A stretch of DNA of 64,000 nt from Shiella aurantiaca (GTDB lineage Bacteria > Bacteroidota > Bacteroidia > Cytophagales > Cyclobacteriaceae): positions 260,022 to 324,021 of the forward strand of contig JAUHJS010000002.1 of assembly GCA_030412945.1 (NCBI GenBank), written 5' to 3'. Position numbers and translations under genes: made by a program. The notes below the pieces were generated by a model that searched no databases, had not been told where the DNA came from, and saw nothing but the letters and a program-made list of their open reading frames with translations. Shown one piece after another: positions 35,735-44,964 of the stretch. Position 1 is the stretch's first letter. Every line of letters begins with the position of its first letter.

Positions 35735-38700
35735 TCAGAAGTCGAATCCGAGTGAAAAGTGGAAGCGAGGATTTTCCGCTCTCTGGAAATCTTCTACCGG
35801 ATAGGCCATGTCTATTTTCAAGTAATACCCTAAGAATACGGTACGTATGCCCACGCCATAACTATAAAGCCAAGGATTTTTATAATTGCGCAAGATCACA
35901 TCGAAATTGTTTCCGGCTGTGGTTTTTACGGTGTTGATGCTGTTGTTGGGGTTGAAAGGCCATACACCACTCCATGAGGAGCCAAAGTCGAAGAAGCTGG
36001 TAATTTGGAAATTACGGAAGAAATTAGACGAAATATAGTCTTTGTACAAGTAGCGGAACAGAGGCATGCGCAGTTCGGCATTGAATACAAAGGCTTCATT
36101 ACCTTGGAAAGTATTGTAGTCAAAGCCCCTCAGATTGGTTACGTACTCATTGAACAGGATATTGCTGTCATCGCGGCCTTCAGTGGGTGCGTTAGGGAAA
36201 TTTTCGTTTTCGGTACGTCTGCCTAGCCAGTTTTCCATACCTCCTAGCATATAGTGCTGGGGCGAGCGGCCAAAGAAGTTGCCATAAAAAGCCCTAGCCG
36301 CAAAGATAAACTCGCGGTGGATTTTCTGATAATGGCGAATCTCGGTGCTGAAATTATTAAAGCTTCTATCGAAATCGTTGATTCCCATATAGGTTTTTAA
36401 GCCTACCTTTATTCGCGTACCGTTCAATACATTCAGGCCTTGGCGGGTGGTATTATCAAAAATCCACTCGGCCTTTGCTCCAGTATATTGGTGCTGTATG
36501 GCATACACAGTATCGGTACCGGGCACGCTGCTTGTAAGCACGTAAGGGTCGAGGTCATTCATCGACTGGAAGGAATAGTTTCCTGAAATCCGTAGGCGGT
36601 TGGTGACACTTAAAGGCAATGAAAAACCTGTTTCAAATTGAGTAAGCGCATACTTTTTCCAAACTACTTGGTCGGATGATAATATCCGTAGCTCCACTGC
36701 ATCGCGGTCGAAGCGAATATGATAATCGGCCTTTCGTTTCAGGTACTGATATTCACCAAATACACGTCCGCTCCTGAAATTGGTAGTGGCAATTACCCCT
36801 CCATAAAAGCGATGGTCCTCTAGCATATCGTTCATCTGGAGCTCCAGCTGAATGCCAAAGCCAATCAAGGGGTCGATGATGAAAGAAGTAAGGATGTTGT
36901 CGGCCGTAAAGCGGGTTTCGTACGGAAGGGGTCCAAGCAATTTGCTTTCTTTTTGAAGTTTGAGGTAATTGCTGAGAATGGATTTGCTTTGTTGTTTTTT
37001 GATTAGGTCGCTATCGAATACATAGTTGTCGGTATTGATAATGCCTGTGGCGTCAATAGTATCTTCTGCCTGACTCTTTTGCTGTACCAAAAGGCTGTCT
37101 TGCAAGGAGATGGTTCGTACGGAGTCTGGTTTTATTTCTAATGATTTTTGCTCCGCAACTGAACGGCTGCCAAGGCGTCTGCTGAGTTTGCGCGCAGTGG
37201 TTACTTCTTGGCGTGTGGTAGGCAGGGTAAACAAGTTGGCCTTCAAATCTATAGGCGATAAAAAGATATGTTCGCGGGCATTGTCAATGGCCACATAGGC
37301 AATGCGATTATTGGTAAAGTCAAGGTCGTATTGGAGAATACTCGAGTTGAAGGCAGTAGTTTGGATTGAAATACTGTCTTTCAAGCTGTATCGGAATAGG
37401 TTATCCACTCCTTTTTGGCTGCTGAGGTAATACACATGCTCGCCATCGTAGCGAGGATCCCAGTCGCGTCCATACGTGGTGGTAAGATGCCCCAAAATAT
37501 TTCGGGTGGTATCGATGTGGTAGGTGTACAGGTTGAAGTTATCACTTACCTTTTCTACCGGTAGTGTTTTGATGCGAGTTGCCAACGTATCCGAGTCGCG
37601 GTTGGAGCTGAATACAATGGCTTTGGAGTTGGCAATAAAGCGTGGGTTGAGGTCATCGAAAGGGTCATTCGTCACCCGCTTTACCCCATTGCTTTTCAAG
37701 CTAATGATGTAAATGTCACTTTGGGCATTGATGTCAGCACTAAATACGGCCAAATTGCTTTCGGTGGAGAAGCTAAGATCTTTCACCTGATTGAATCGGC
37801 CAAGGTCTTTCCAAGTGCTGCTGTTGGAGGAAAGTTCATGAAGCCAAAGGGTGTAACGCCCTTTTTTGGCTGCGATAATCCCTACAGTATTGTCATCTTT
37901 CCAGTCGACCAGAGGAAGTTGGTTGTCCGGCTCCTGATTAATGGTGCGATAGCCTGCTTTAAAAATGATTTTCTCTTTCTCGGTGGCAATATCGCGTACA
38001 ATGACATGATAGCGTCCACCCAGATTGGTGGTGTACACCAGTTTGCTGCCATCGGGGCTAAAGCGAAGTTTGTAAAACTTGATGTCTCTTTTGTTTTTGT
38101 AGTCGAGGGCATCGCTTTTTACTGGATTTTGGTAGCTGCTGGCCATTTTCTCGGCCATGCTCAGATAGTACATGCGCCAGTCGCTCATAAACTGCTTGTA
38201 GGGAACGGCCAGGGTGCCTCCTATGCTGCGTTCTTCGTTTCGAATAATACGGGTAAGGTTCAGTACATTAGAAACACTACTTCGACCATAAGTTTCCACC
38301 ATATAGTTCCAGATGGATTGCCCGGTTACCGTAGCGCGGTCGGTGGCCATGCGGTTCACCATCTTTACATTGTCGTTTACCAAAATGTCGCGAATGTGGT
38401 CGTCCATGGTGGCATCCCAGCCATAGGCAATATAGGCTGCAGCTCCATTGATAAACCACTCAGGTAATGACATGAGGTAACTGCTCTGAAACATGTCCGT
38501 AAGACTTCCGCCAAACATCATGTCGCCAATAAGCATTTGAGCCACCTTGTAAATCAATTCTCGCTTAAACTCTGCTCTGCTACCCGTATAAGCTACTTCC
38601 ACCTGAAGCTTCATGAAATTGGTTTGGCCTCCAATATCGAAGCCCGGTTCATGCAGGCCTACATTGCTTTGTAATAGGTCGGTATGAGAGTTGTAAAGGA

Positions 38701-38965
38701 AGATTTTCGATTTGGCATACGGAGAATAGCCGATAAAATCGGTGATGTTGATGTATTCGGCCTCTAAGAAATCGGCTGCCTCGCGCACGATGGTTTCCCC
38801 ACCGTCATAAAAGTAGATGTCAAAATTTTCGGAACTGTAGGAGCGCCATTCAAATTCTTTGTATTGCATGCGGTTTTTGCCGAACACTTCCAAGTTTACC
38901 TGCGCCAGCACAGGGTAACAAGCGCTGAACAGCCACAACGATATGGTGAAAAATAAGCCTTTCAT
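35735..38965 (-). CDS. Large exported protein: degenerate peptidase-MA-like, propeller and outer-membrane barrel domains
   Basis: A 1076-residue protein with a signal peptide (LFFTISLWLFSACYPVLAQ). Residues ~30-270 resemble the gluzincin-like N-terminus of TolB-like proteins: SSENFDIYFYDGG and LPEWFINGAAAYIAYGWD are present, but the place where an HExxH would stand reads RELIYKVAQ, so it should be inactive. Residues ~280-600 have WD40/TolB-like propeller strands (KLRFSPDGSKLVYTTNL, AIVFSSNRDSD). The last ~400 residues look like a BamA/TamA-type barrel (FAARAFYGNFFGRSPQHYMLGG, final FHFSLGFDF). Similar proteins in Cytophagales are labelled biopolymer transporter Tol. The ATG overlaps the stop of the FAD oxidoreductase gene (ATGA). 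Confidence 0.82.
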   Translation of the reverse strand: MKGLFFTISLWLFSACYPVLAQVNLEVFGKNRMQYKEFEWRSYSSENFDIYFYDGGETIVREAADFLEAEYINITDFIGYSPYAKSKIFLYNSHTDLLQSNVGLHEPGFDIGGQTNFMKLQVEVAYTGSRAEFKRELIYKVAQMLIGDMMFGGSLTDMFQSSYLMSLPEWFINGAAAYIAYGWDATMDDHIRDILVNDNVKMVNRMATDRATVTGQSIWNYMVETYGRSSVSNVLNLTRIIRNEERSIGGTLAVPYKQFMSDWRMYYLSMAEKMASSYQNPVKSDALDYKNKRDIKFYKLRFSPDGSKLVYTTNLGGRYHVIVRDIATEKEKIIFKAGYRTINQEPDNQLPLVDWKDDNTVGIIAAKKGRYTLWLHELSSNSSTWKDLGRFNQVKDLSFSTESNLAVFSADINAQSDIYIISLKSNGVKRVTNDPFDDLNPRFIANSKAIVFSSNRDSDTLATRIKTLPVEKVSDNFNLYTYHIDTTRNILGHLTTTYGRDWDPRYDGEHVYYLSSQKGVDNLFRYSLKDSISIQTTAFNSSILQYDLDFTNNRIAYVAIDNAREHIFLSPIDLKANLFTLPTTRQEVTTARKLSRRLGSRSVAEQKSLEIKPDSVRTISLQDSLLVQQKSQAEDTIDATGIINTDNYVFDSDLIKKQQSKSILSNYLKLQKESKLLGPLPYETRFTADNILTSFIIDPLIGFGIQLELQMNDMLEDHRFYGGVIATTNFRSGRVFGEYQYLKRKADYHIRFDRDAVELRILSSDQVVWKKYALTQFETGFSLPLSVTNRLRISGNYSFQSMNDLDPYVLTSSVPGTDTVYAIQHQYTGAKAEWIFDNTTRQGLNVLNGTRIKVGLKTYMGINDFDRSFNNFSTEIRHYQKIHREFIFAARAFYGNFFGRSPQHYMLGGMENWLGRRTENENFPNAPTEGRDDSNILFNEYVTNLRGFDYNTFQGNEAFVFNAELRMPLFRYLYKDYISSNFFRNFQITSFFDFGSSWSGVWPFNPNNSINTVKTTAGNNFDVILRNYKNPWLYSYGVGIRTVFLGYYLKIDMAYPVEDFQRAENPRFHFSLGFDF

Positions 38966-40035
38966 AGCGAAGCTTTAGAAGGGAAATATAATGAAAAAAA
39001 ACGTTCTATGCTCACTTCATGGGGGATTTGCGTACCAATAAGCAAGTGTTGAGCCATTTGGTTAGCAAAGTAAGGCGCTAAAGAAACTCCTTTAGTGCCT
39101 AAGCCATTGAACAAATAAACGCCTGTGCGCTCGGGATGTTTTCCTAAAATCGGTCTTCTGTCAACCGTAGCTGGCCGAACGCCCGCACGGTGGTTTATTA
39201 TCTGTATTTCACCCGTCCAGATTTCCTGCATTTTCTGTAAAAGCTCCTCCTTGGCAGCTTCGGTTGGCCTATCGTTCAGGTCTTTCCACTGATAGGTAGC
39301 ACCAATGCGCCAGGTTTGCTCCTCCGTGGGTAGTATAAATACGCCACGGTTTATCACGTAAGGCAGGGTTTGCGTGGCCTTGGCTTCTAATACCTCGCCT
39401 TTAACCGGACGAAAAGGTAACCAGTGCCACAACGGATGGGATTGGGCAGCAGTGCCATTGCAATAAATGAGGGCTTCAAAATCTTGGTTTTTATACTGAA
39501 TGCCTTGTGCTGTGTGGAGGCTTTCTTCCTGAAAATGTCCCGTCTCAAGGCTATTTCTTTCTAAAAAATAGTGACGAAAAGCCGCCAAAAGTCGGGGAAG
39601 ATGAACGTATCCAGCTTTTTGCAAATGAAGTCCACCCAATGGGTCTTTAAGCTGAGGGATATCGGCCGAATGGGTGCTTACTTCTTTCAAATACGCCTGA
39701 TAAGATGTTTCGGCACTGCGCCCCATCCAGTCGTTTTGCTCTTCTAAGCTTAGGAATGGGCGATAAATGCCCATCGGAAAAAGTGCTCGGATGCCAAGGG
39801 TCTGCTCTACTTCACTATAATAGTGTTCCAAAAAAGGGAAGAGGGTATCGGCCAGCCACGTTTTTTGCATTTTTTTGCCTGTGATGGGGTTGTAAAGCCC
39901 TGCAGCCACTTTTGAGCTGGTGTTGGCCTCGTTTGGGTCTACCAAAAGCACTTTTTTGCAGGCCTTTAATAATTCATAGCCCAAAAGGCTTCCGGCCAGT
40001 CCTTGCCCAACAATTAAATAGGGTTTTTCTTCCAT
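38962..40035 (-). CDS. FAD-dependent oxidoreductase (DAO family)
   Basis: A 357-residue flavoprotein. The N-terminal dinucleotide-binding motif is LIVGQGLAGSLLGYELL, ending in an acidic VDPNE. VAAGLYNPITGKKM follows, and the C-terminal FAD site is GVYLFNGLGTKGVSLAPYFA. It resembles glycine oxidase/D-amino-acid oxidase-like enzymes; the substrate is not clear. The frame begins with GTG at 40047, but the ATG at 40035 (EEKPYLIVGQG) is preferred. It is coupled to the 1076-residue barrel gene by a 4-base overlap, although the two have no obvious shared function. Confidence 0.86.
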   Translation of the reverse strand: MEEKPYLIVGQGLAGSLLGYELLKACKKVLLVDPNEANTSSKVAAGLYNPITGKKMQKTWLADTLFPFLEHYYSEVEQTLGIRALFPMGIYRPFLSLEEQNDWMGRSAETSYQAYLKEVSTHSADIPQLKDPLGGLHLQKAGYVHLPRLLAAFRHYFLERNSLETGHFQEESLHTAQGIQYKNQDFEALIYCNGTAAQSHPLWHWLPFRPVKGEVLEAKATQTLPYVINRGVFILPTEEQTWRIGATYQWKDLNDRPTEAAKEELLQKMQEIWTGEIQIINHRAGVRPATVDRRPILGKHPERTGVYLFNGLGTKGVSLAPYFANQMAQHLLIGTQIPHEVSIERFFSLYFPSKASL

Positions 40036-40070
40036 AATCTGTCCCACGAGCTGCGAATATCCGAAAGAGG

Positions 40071-40101
40071 TTGTGAGTTCGCTATAAAACCGACAACTTT
40101 G
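40071..40101 (+). promoter_or_regulatory. Probable promoter of the MBL hydrolase-pssA operon
   Basis: TTG (40071-40073), a 20-base spacer, CAACTTTG (40094-40101), one mismatch from TAnnTTTG. It lies in the 83-base divergent gap before the TTG start at 40119. Confidence 0.5.
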
Positions 40102-40118
40102 TAGGAAACTTTTATACC

Positions 40119-40769
40119 TTGGCTACACAAATTCAAGTATTTACTTTCAATCCTTTTATGGAAAACACCTATGTGGTGTACGATGATTCCAAGGAGTGCG
40201 TGATTATAGATCCGGGTTGCTACGAGCGTTCGGAGCAGTTGGCCCTACATAACTTTATCACCCAAAACGGACTTCAAGTAAAGCATCTGCTCAATACCCA
40301 TTGCCATATCGACCACGTGCTGGGTAATGCCTATGTCATGCACCAGTACGGTGTGCCTTTGGAAATCCACGAGATAGAAAAAACTCAACTTAAAGCAGTA
40401 GAATCCTACGCGCCTTCTTACGGCTTTACTCAGTATCAGCCGAGCGAGGCAAGTGTTTGGCTCCAAGAAGAAGATGTGATACGCTTCGGTAGTACCGAGC
40501 TTCGGGTAATGTTTACGCCCGGTCATGCGGCTGGTCATGTGGTGTTTGTATGCGATGCCGCGGGTTTTGTGATTAATGGTGATGTGCTTTTTCAAGGAAG
40601 CATTGGGCGCACCGATTTGCCGGGAGGTGATTTTGACACGCTGATCCAGAGCATTCAGCAGAAGATGTTCCTCTTGCCGGATGAAACCGTGGTGTACTGC
40701 GGACACGGCCCTAGCACGACTATCGGCTATGAAAAACGAACCAATCCTTTTTGTGCATTGAGCAGATGA
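40119..40769 (+). CDS. MBL-fold metallohydrolase (glyoxalase II-like)
   Basis: A 216-residue protein of the metallo-beta-lactamase fold. The metal site motif is LLNTHCHIDHVLG (HxHxDH), followed by FTPGHAAGHVVFV, NGDVLFQGSIGRTDLPGG and a final VYCGHGPSTTIGYEK. This pattern is that of glyoxalase II-like thioester hydrolases; the natural substrate is unknown. The start is TTG at 40119 (LATQIQVFTFNPFMENTYVV); a later ATG would remove the conserved N-terminal strand. Its stop overlaps the ATG of pssA. Confidence 0.9.
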   Translation: MATQIQVFTFNPFMENTYVVYDDSKECVIIDPGCYERSEQLALHNFITQNGLQVKHLLNTHCHIDHVLGNAYVMHQYGVPLEIHEIEKTQLKAVESYAPSYGFTQYQPSEASVWLQEEDVIRFGSTELRVMFTPGHAAGHVVFVCDAAGFVINGDVLFQGSIGRTDLPGGDFDTLIQSIQQKMFLLPDETVVYCGHGPSTTIGYEKRTNPFCALSR

Positions 40770-41464
40770 TGGCCATAAAAAAACATATTCCCAATAGCCT
40801 TACGGCCTGCAATCTTTTTTGCGGATGTGTGGGTATTTGGGCGGTATTTCAAGGTCGGATGGATTGGGCAGCTTATGCCGTATGGATAGCGGCTGTGTTT
40901 GATTTTTTGGATGGATTTGCGGCACGTTTACTTAAGGTACAATCTGCTATTGGCAAAGAACTCGACTCGCTGGCCGATATGGTTACTTTCGGGGCTTTGC
41001 CTGCTTTTATTATGTTTTCGCTTTTGCAGGCACAGCTGACTCATCCGTATCTTCCCTTTTTGGGCTTTAGTATAGCGGTGTTTTCGGCTTTTCGCTTGGC
41101 AAAGTTCAATATTGACACCCGACAGAGCGATCAGTTTATTGGCGTACCCACTCCGGCCAATGCCCTGCTCATCAGTGGGCTGGCCATTAGCCTGCTTGAT
41201 CCGCAAAGTGTATATCAGGTATTGAACACAGGATCGATATTGCTGATTATTACCTTGCTAATGAGTTATTTGCTAGTGGCCGAATTGCCTTTGCTGGCCT
41301 TGAAATTCAAAAGTTTTGCATGGGCAGGAAATCAAAGCAGGTATATTTTGGTTGTTTTATCGATAGCCGAACTGGCTATTTGGCAAGTGCAAGGCATTCC
41401 TTTGCTCATCGTAACGTATATTGTACTATCGGTAGGGGTGTATCTTTTTCAGCGCAAGTCGTGA
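40766..41464 (+). CDS. pssA: CDP-diacylglycerol-serine O-phosphatidyltransferase
   Basis: Makes phosphatidylserine, the precursor of phosphatidylethanolamine, in the inner membrane. A 232-residue protein with about six to eight membrane helices. The CDP-alcohol phosphotransferase signature is complete: DFLDGFAARLL, then G and D-x-x-x-D in IGKELDSLAD. The N-terminus IPNSLTACNLFCGCVGIW is typical of bacterial PssA. The frame extends 15 bases upstream, but the ATG at 40766 overlaps the previous TGA (ATGA) and fits the family. A phosphatidylserine decarboxylase is not in the window. Confidence 0.93.
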   Translation: MMAIKKHIPNSLTACNLFCGCVGIWAVFQGRMDWAAYAVWIAAVFDFLDGFAARLLKVQSAIGKELDSLADMVTFGALPAFIMFSLLQAQLTHPYLPFLGFSIAVFSAFRLAKFNIDTRQSDQFIGVPTPANALLISGLAISLLDPQSVYQVLNTGSILLIITLLMSYLLVAELPLLALKFKSFAWAGNQSRYILVVLSIAELAIWQVQGIPLLIVTYIVLSVGVYLFQRKS

Positions 41465-41507
41465 AATATCGGTTTCGTTTTACCGTTAGGGCTTTACCTA
41501 GTGAATT

Positions 41508-44500
41508 ATGAAGAAAATTCTTTTCCTATGTTTTATCCTTTTGGCAGGCATTGGCCTTAAGCAAAGTTATGCCCAACCGGTGCTCAGGAATGGCACTTGG
41601 TATAAGGTGGGGATTACAGAAGAAGGAATGTATAAGATTGATGCCGAGCTGCTTAGGCAGTTGGGTGTGAACGTATCGACTGTTAATCCTACGCGCTTGC
41701 AAGTATATGGCAATGGCGGACAAATGCTCCCACAGCCCAATGCGCTTGCCCGGCCTGTGGATTTACTGGAAGTAAGTACCCAGTTTGTAGGGAATACCGA
41801 TGCCACTTGGCAAGACAATGAATATTTGCTTTTTTTTGCGCCTGGGCCTCACACCTTGCGCTACGATGCGGATGCCAATCGCTACGAGTATCAGCAAAAT
41901 ATCTATTCTGACACCTCGTATTATTTTTTACGGGTAGATGGCAACGCGCCCGCGCGTGTGGGAACGCAAACAAGTTTAGGCTCCGGTTTCCCAGTAGTTT
42001 CTTCCTTCGATCAGGTAATTTATCATGAGCAAGAGCGCATCAATGTGCTAACCAGCGGCCGCTCATGGTATGGCGAGCGTATGAACTTGAGCGAACCGAG
42101 CCTCAGTTTTGATTTACCCAATCAAGATTTGGTGGCCTCCAAAGAAGCTTTTTTTGAAGTAAAAGTAATGGGGCAATCGTACTTGCCCGTGAGTTTTGAT
42201 GTAAAAGCCAATAATCAAGTGATTGGCAATATTCCTATCGACCGCATCCCCGACCCCAATGTAAATTACCTGAACGCCTATGAAGAAAAAGGGGTAGAAG
42301 GTGTAATTAGCCAGCGTTTGCCGGTGCAAGCCTTATCGGTGGGAGCGGGATTGAAACTGACTATCCAGTTCAATGGCGAGGCCGCAGCTGGACGTTCTTT
42401 AGGGTATTTGGATAGTTATTTGGCCGTGTTGCCTACCGCCTTGCGATTGAATGGCCCTTTTACGGTGTTTCGCAGTGCGGAAAGTTTGCAAAATCTGTTC
42501 ACTATCTATGAAATTCAAGGGGTGAATGCCTCCGCTCAGGTGTGGGATGTGACGCAAGCGAATCAAGCGATTAATTATACCCTAACCCTTAATGGTGGCA
42601 AAGGAACTTTTGTAGCTCCAAGTACTGATTTGCGCACGTATGTAGTTTTCAGCGGAAGTGATTTTGCGCGTCCCAAAGCCATGGGGGCGGTGGCCAACCA
42701 GAATATCTCCGGCCAGCCCGTACCTGATGCGATTTTTGTGTGTCCTCCCGCTTTTTATGCTGAAGCCCAGCGATTGGCGGCTCACAGGGAAGGGCAAAGT
42801 GGACTATCCGTGCTGGTACTCACCGACCGACAGGTATTCAATGAGTTTTCTTCGGGAAGTGCCGATGTAGTGGCCATCCGCGACATGGTGCGTAGTTTTT
42901 ATCAGCGCAATCCGCAAAAGTTGAAATACTTATTGCTCATGGCCGATGCCACCTTCGATTATAAGAACATCCTAGGTAATAATAAGGAATGGATAATGGG
43001 GTATCAATCCTTGGAATCCTTAGAGCCTGTAGACACCTATGCTTCTGATGATTTCTTTGGGATGATGGGGGAAGACGAAGGTGAATGGAACGAGGCAAAA
43101 GTCAATACCGATAATTCGGATATTGAAATTGGGATAGGTCGTTTTCCGGTACAAAGTGTGGAGGAGTTGCAGCATATCATTGATAAAATTATTTTCTACG
43201 ATAGCAGCCCGCTTACCTTGGGGGCTTGGCGCAATTCCTTTGTTTTTGTAGCCGATGATGAAGATTCCAATACCCATCAGCGCGATGCCGAGCGATTATC
43301 TACCTTGGTAGATACGAGTTTTACTACCTTTTCCAGTAAGAAGATTTATATGGATGCCTATCGGCAGGAGTTGGAGGGAAGCACCGAAAGAGTGCCCGCC
43401 ATGACCCAAGCTTTGATTGAGCAAATAGAAGAAGGGGCTTTGCTGATTAACTACACAGGCCATGGCTCGGAGGAGCGCTTGGGGCATGAGAGTATTTTTA
43501 CGAAAGAAAACATCCAGAACTTAAGTAATACGCAACGTTTGCCCATGTTTATTACGGCTACCTGCGAGTTTGGCCGCCACGATGACCCTTCGCGTAATTC
43601 GGCAGGAGAGCTTTTGCTCATTCAAAAAGAGAAAGGCGCGATTGCTTTGCTTACCACAGCCCGTCCGGTGCGCTCCGGTTCTAATTTTGTGGCCAATTGG
43701 GCTTTCTGTCAATCGGTATTTGAAAAACAAAACGGGGAGTGGCCGCGCTTAGGCGATGTAATTCGCAATACGAAGAATCGCAGCTTGCTCGGCACCAATA
43801 ACCGCAACTTCATACTTTTGGGAGACCCTACTATGCAGTTGGCTTATCCAAAATACAATGCAAAAATTACGAGCAGTAACGGTGCACCCATCAATAGAAA
43901 TGCTACCCAACTGAAGAGTTTGGAGAAGGTGCTTCTGGCAGGCCATATTGAGGACGCCTCTGGGAATGTGTATACTCAGTTCAATGGAAAATTACGAGCG
44001 GAGGTGTATGATAAGGTGAATACCTTGGAAACTCTCGGCAATACAGGCAATAGCAAAATGAATTACTGGAGCCGTAATAGTGTACTTTTCAGAGGAGAGG
44101 TAAGCGTAGTGAACGGGGAATTTGAATTTGAATTTTTAGTGCCCAAAAATATTGATTACCGTGTGGGTCCCGGTAAAATCACGCTTTATGCCTTGCAGGA
44201 AGACCTTTCGGAAGATGCCGGTGGCGCCACCATCGATTTCCAGATTGGAGGAAGTAGTGAAAATGCTTTTGTGGATACCACGCCCCCGCAAGTGCACGTA
44301 TTTATGAATGATAGCACCTTCCGCTCGGGAGGAAAAACAGATGCCGATGCCCGTATTGTGGCCAAAATTTCGGATGAAAGTGGAGTCAATATCTCGCGAG
44401 CGGGGATTGGTCACGAAATAATAGCTACGCTAAATGCAGAGGAAGCGGCCTATGAAATGAATGATTACTACACCGCTTCGCTCGATACCTATCAATCGGG

Positions 44501-44936
44501 ATGGGTAGATTTTCCTGTAAAAGGTTTGCCCGAAGGGAAAAACTATTTGACGGTGAAGGCTTGGGATAGCTTCAATAATTCAGGCGAAGGAATGGTAGAA
44601 TTTTATGTGCTGAAAGAGGGCGTGCTGGCTATTGAGCGGGTGTTTAATTTCCCTAATCCTTTTTCAGACCAAACCGAAATTGTATTCGAGCATAGCCGTG
44701 GGGGAGATCCTTTAGAGATAGAAGTACACATCTTTGGAGCCAATGGGCAAAAAGTAAATACACTTTACGGGAGCTATCAAGAAGCGAGTAGCCAGGCACA
44801 GAACCTAGTGTGGGATGCCACTGATTCCGAAGGACATAAGGTGCCACAGGGAATCTATTTGTTGAAATTAGTGGTGCGCTCGCCTATCGATGGAGCAAAA
44901 AGTGAACTATCACACAAATTGGTAGTAATGAATTGA
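41508..44936 (+). CDS. porU: T9SS sortase PorU (C25 peptidase family)
   Basis: Cell-surface enzyme that removes the C-terminal signal of T9SS cargo and attaches the protein to a surface glycolipid. A 1142-residue protein with signal peptide (FLCFILLAGIGLKQSYAQ), a long N-terminal region and a gingipain-like C25 domain at about 410-770. The catalytic residues are visible: His652 in NYTGHGSEERLG and Cys686 in ATCEFGRHDDP. The C-terminal 90 residues have a type IX CTD-like start (VFNFPNPFSDQTEI) and the final KLVVMN. It is followed 28 bases later by porV, its partner in the attachment complex. Confidence 0.95.
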   Translation: MKKILFLCFILLAGIGLKQSYAQPVLRNGTWYKVGITEEGMYKIDAELLRQLGVNVSTVNPTRLQVYGNGGQMLPQPNALARPVDLLEVSTQFVGNTDATWQDNEYLLFFAPGPHTLRYDADANRYEYQQNIYSDTSYYFLRVDGNAPARVGTQTSLGSGFPVVSSFDQVIYHEQERINVLTSGRSWYGERMNLSEPSLSFDLPNQDLVASKEAFFEVKVMGQSYLPVSFDVKANNQVIGNIPIDRIPDPNVNYLNAYEEKGVEGVISQRLPVQALSVGAGLKLTIQFNGEAAAGRSLGYLDSYLAVLPTALRLNGPFTVFRSAESLQNLFTIYEIQGVNASAQVWDVTQANQAINYTLTLNGGKGTFVAPSTDLRTYVVFSGSDFARPKAMGAVANQNISGQPVPDAIFVCPPAFYAEAQRLAAHREGQSGLSVLVLTDRQVFNEFSSGSADVVAIRDMVRSFYQRNPQKLKYLLLMADATFDYKNILGNNKEWIMGYQSLESLEPVDTYASDDFFGMMGEDEGEWNEAKVNTDNSDIEIGIGRFPVQSVEELQHIIDKIIFYDSSPLTLGAWRNSFVFVADDEDSNTHQRDAERLSTLVDTSFTTFSSKKIYMDAYRQELEGSTERVPAMTQALIEQIEEGALLINYTGHGSEERLGHESIFTKENIQNLSNTQRLPMFITATCEFGRHDDPSRNSAGELLLIQKEKGAIALLTTARPVRSGSNFVANWAFCQSVFEKQNGEWPRLGDVIRNTKNRSLLGTNNRNFILLGDPTMQLAYPKYNAKITSSNGAPINRNATQLKSLEKVLLAGHIEDASGNVYTQFNGKLRAEVYDKVNTLETLGNTGNSKMNYWSRNSVLFRGEVSVVNGEFEFEFLVPKNIDYRVGPGKITLYALQEDLSEDAGGATIDFQIGGSSENAFVDTTPPQVHVFMNDSTFRSGGKTDADARIVAKISDESGVNISRAGIGHEIIATLNAEEAAYEMNDYYTASLDTYQSGWVDFPVKGLPEGKNYLTVKAWDSFNNSGEGMVEFYVLKEGVLAIERVFNFPNPFSDQTEIVFEHSRGGDPLEIEVHIFGANGQKVNTLYGSYQEASSQAQNLVWDATDSEGHKVPQGIYLLKLVVRSPIDGAKSELSHKLVVMN

Positions 44937-44964
44937 TTATATTAGAGGCCTTAATTACGATTGC

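Noticed and set aside
37721-38467. 248-residue antisense frame over the 1076-residue barrel gene
   Set aside because: No domain is visible and the opposite strand carries continuous family-like sequence.
40082-40095. Repeated ATAAAACCGACAA string also seen near 10094
   Set aside because: Two short AT-rich matches in 64 kb are compatible with chance, and the flanking sequences differ.
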